A stretch of DNA of 34,617 nt from an uncultured Lachnospiraceae bacterium (GTDB taxonomy: Bacteria; Bacillota; Clostridia; Lachnospirales; Lachnospiraceae), in NCBI GenBank assembly GCA_910578795.1, contig CAJTSD010000039.1, positions 1 through 34,617 of the forward strand, read 5' to 3'. Position numbers and translations under genes: made by a program. Positions 33,457-34,617 of this stretch are shown in pieces; the first letter of the stretch is position 1, and each line of letters opens with the position of its first letter. The notes beneath the pieces were generated by a model. It was not told the DNA's origin and did no database searches. It saw only the letters and a program-made list of their open reading frames with translations.

Positions 33457-34111
33457 ACGACATAATTACCAGCGTATTCGCGTAAATGGTATTCTCCGGC
33501 CAAGTGGCGTAAATCTCGGAAGAAACAACATTTTTAATATAGTCGGTATAACGCACATAATAATTCGGCGCGCTTGAATCCTGCGGTACGCCGTCGTGGA
33601 CAATGATAAATTCCGGAATAACCACGCGGCTTAGGACGATTTCACCGCTCTCGTCCATCGGCTTGATTTCGTCCTCCGGGATTTTGGGAGGGTACTCGCC
33701 GTACAAGGTGTGGTCGGGAATAATAATATCCTCTTCCGCGGGAGCATCAGGACCTTCCAGTTCCAAGGGCGTCATTGACACCGGCTGGACTGCCGTCACA
33801 TCGGGAAGAATTTCCGTACCCGAGATAAAGACTGGCTCATAGCCTGACGCCGTGACGGAAATGTTGTATTCGGAGTAGGGCTGCACTTCACTTGGCTCCG
33901 TGCTGTAGTTAATGCTGGGAGCGGGCAGTGCGACCGATTCGGTCTGTCCCGATTCGTTTGTAGTGAGGGTGGTCACTACGGCATCAGGCTCTCTTGTATA
34001 AGAAATGGTGATAGTTGCATTCGGAATGGGAATCAGTCCCTGTGAGGATGTAACGTTTATGGTGAGATTTCCCGCGTAAGCGGGAGCTTCGGTTTTGACG
34101 ATTTTAGACAT
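33420..34111 (-). pseudogene. 5' part of split SpoIID-like/peptidoglycan-binding gene
   Basis: Encodes the first 230 residues of the host protein whose end is at 10633-11213. ATG 34111 is chosen over ATG 34126 because AGGGGA lies 7 bases before it. Residues 1-90 form a carboxypeptidase-regulatory/Ig-like beta domain (NLTINVTSSQGLIPIPNATI), followed by an acidic linker. Then the beginning of the SpoIID-like domain appears (IVLSRVVIPEFIIVHDGVP, NYYVRYTDYIKNVVSSEIYA). After the core the frame runs 12 more codons into element DNA and stops at 33383. A truncated product without the SpoIID end and peptidoglycan-binding domain could be made. Confidence 0.88.
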
Positions 34112-34117
34112 AAAAAT

Positions 34118-34153
34118 CCCCTGCATACGTTTTGTTGATAGTATATGCAGGGG
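34118..34153 (-). promoter_or_regulatory. Stem-loop hiding the ribosome site of the split gene
   Basis: On the minus strand CCCCTGCATA (34153-34144) pairs perfectly with TATGCAGGGG (34127-34118), followed by ATTTTT and then ATG 34111. It looks like a terminator after the Ser-rich gene, and its second arm contains the AGGGG ribosome site of the next gene. Confidence 0.65.
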
Positions 34154-34177
34154 AGATTGCGGTTGTGAATCATTTGC

Positions 34178-34606
34178 TTATACGGATTCGTCGATTACTG
34201 CGCCGGCAGTTGCCTCGGTTACTGTACCAGTGTTCGTTGTGGTATCTGTCTTATCTGTAACGGTACCGTCTCCGGCAGCTTCCTTGCGTTCCTGTTCTCT
34301 CTTTAAAAGATCGTTCAATACTTTGTTTGTGCTTGTCGTCTGTTTCTTTTCTGACTTGTCAAGCAGACTGTCAAGTACCTTGTTTCTGACAGTGGAAATT
34401 GTACTTCTCTGCGGATCATAAGTATAGGTACATGCATGTCTTGACTTACTTGTGCTAGAGCTTGACGAAGAGGAACTGCTGCTCTTGTCCGTAGAAGAAG
34501 AACCTTCCTTGGGATCATAAGTATAGCTGTTTGCGTGCCTTGACTTACTTGTGCTGGAAGTTTTCTGGGTGCTATCGGTATCCACCGTTTCAAAGTAAGA
34601 CTTCAT
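34178..34606 (-). CDS. Ser/Thr-rich protein with duplicated RHA-YTYDP segment
   Basis: Low-complexity protein of 142 residues from ATG 34606; the frame is open to the window end, so the real start may lie outside. Two near-identical segments are seen (TSKSRHANSYTYDP and TSKSRHACTYTYDP), separated by a run of about ten Ser. A Lys-rich helical part (KVLDSLLDKSEKK, KVLNDLLKREQERK) and an acidic Thr-rich tail follow. There is no signal peptide or known domain. It lies 66 bases before the split SpoIID-like gene on the same strand, so the two may be cotranscribed. Confidence 0.6.
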   Translation of the reverse strand: MKSYFETVDTDSTQKTSSTSKSRHANSYTYDPKEGSSSTDKSSSSSSSSSSTSKSRHACTYTYDPQRSTISTVRNKVLDSLLDKSEKKQTTSTNKVLNDLLKREQERKEAAGDGTVTDKTDTTTNTGTVTEATAGAVIDESV

Positions 34607-34617
34607 CAGCTTTTTGT

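Overview
The window is chromosomal DNA of an anaerobic Gram-positive bacterium, most likely of the Lachnospiraceae/Clostridia. The signs are strong GGAGG ribosome sites, moderate-to-low GC, a sugar ABC transporter with a lipoprotein binding protein, a single-domain CheC-like protein, a SpoIID-like peptidoglycan-binding protein and DUF5688/DUF6809-type small proteins. The assignment comes from reading protein families only; no search was run.

Host part, 1-11203: a structured RNA candidate (1-215) precedes a three-gene carbohydrate ABC importer (325-3735) with two strong hairpins between the binding protein and the first permease. A perfect sigma-A promoter (3858-3886) then drives an HTH protein, a CheC/FliY-like phosphatase-domain protein, a YihY/BrkB membrane protein and a 57-residue Cys-containing protein. 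On the minus strand lie an SH3-domain membrane protein and a class A penicillin-binding protein, with tRNA-Thr(GGU) between them on the plus strand. A YigZ/IMPACT protein follows.

Mobile element, about 11204-33429 (22.2 kb): a large serine recombinase element has split a host gene on the minus strand. The 3' part of a SpoIID-like/peptidoglycan-binding gene is at 10633-11213 and its 5' part at 33420-34111. Both junctions carry the same 10 bp (TTCCGGTACC), and joining the halves there restores an in-frame protein of 420 residues. The joined element ends form an imperfect 40-bp palindrome, as expected for attP. The element carries, in order: an Rpn-like protein, a DUF4143 ATPase, an antitoxin/PIN toxin pair, a shortened relaxase with its MobC-like partner, a small excisionase-like protein and an XRE repressor. 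Next comes a four-gene operon: WYL regulator, a 594-residue unknown, a Ycf46-like AAA+ ATPase and a glycine-zipper membrane protein. It is followed by a recombination module (DUF932, YqaJ exonuclease, Rad52-like annealing protein, DUF5688). Then come an SF2 helicase whose reading frame is interrupted at a G9 tract, small proteins, a second Rpn nuclease, a TnpW-like protein and the recombinase. No type IV secretion genes are present, so it looks like a mobilizable or decaying integrative element rather than a self-conjugative one.

How the parts may work together: the recombinase (with the excisionase-like and TnpW-like proteins) moves the element, MobC and relaxase would once have allowed mobilization, and YqaJ plus the annealing protein could recombine incoming DNA. 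The WYL-594-AAA-glycine-zipper operon, the TA pair, the possibly phase-variable helicase and the Rpn proteins form cargo that resembles an anti-phage or competition island. The four-gene operon is the best candidate for an undescribed system; its function is inferred from gene types only.

Host part after the element: the 5' half of the split gene and, upstream of it on the minus strand, a Ser-rich protein with an internal repeat that may continue beyond the window end.
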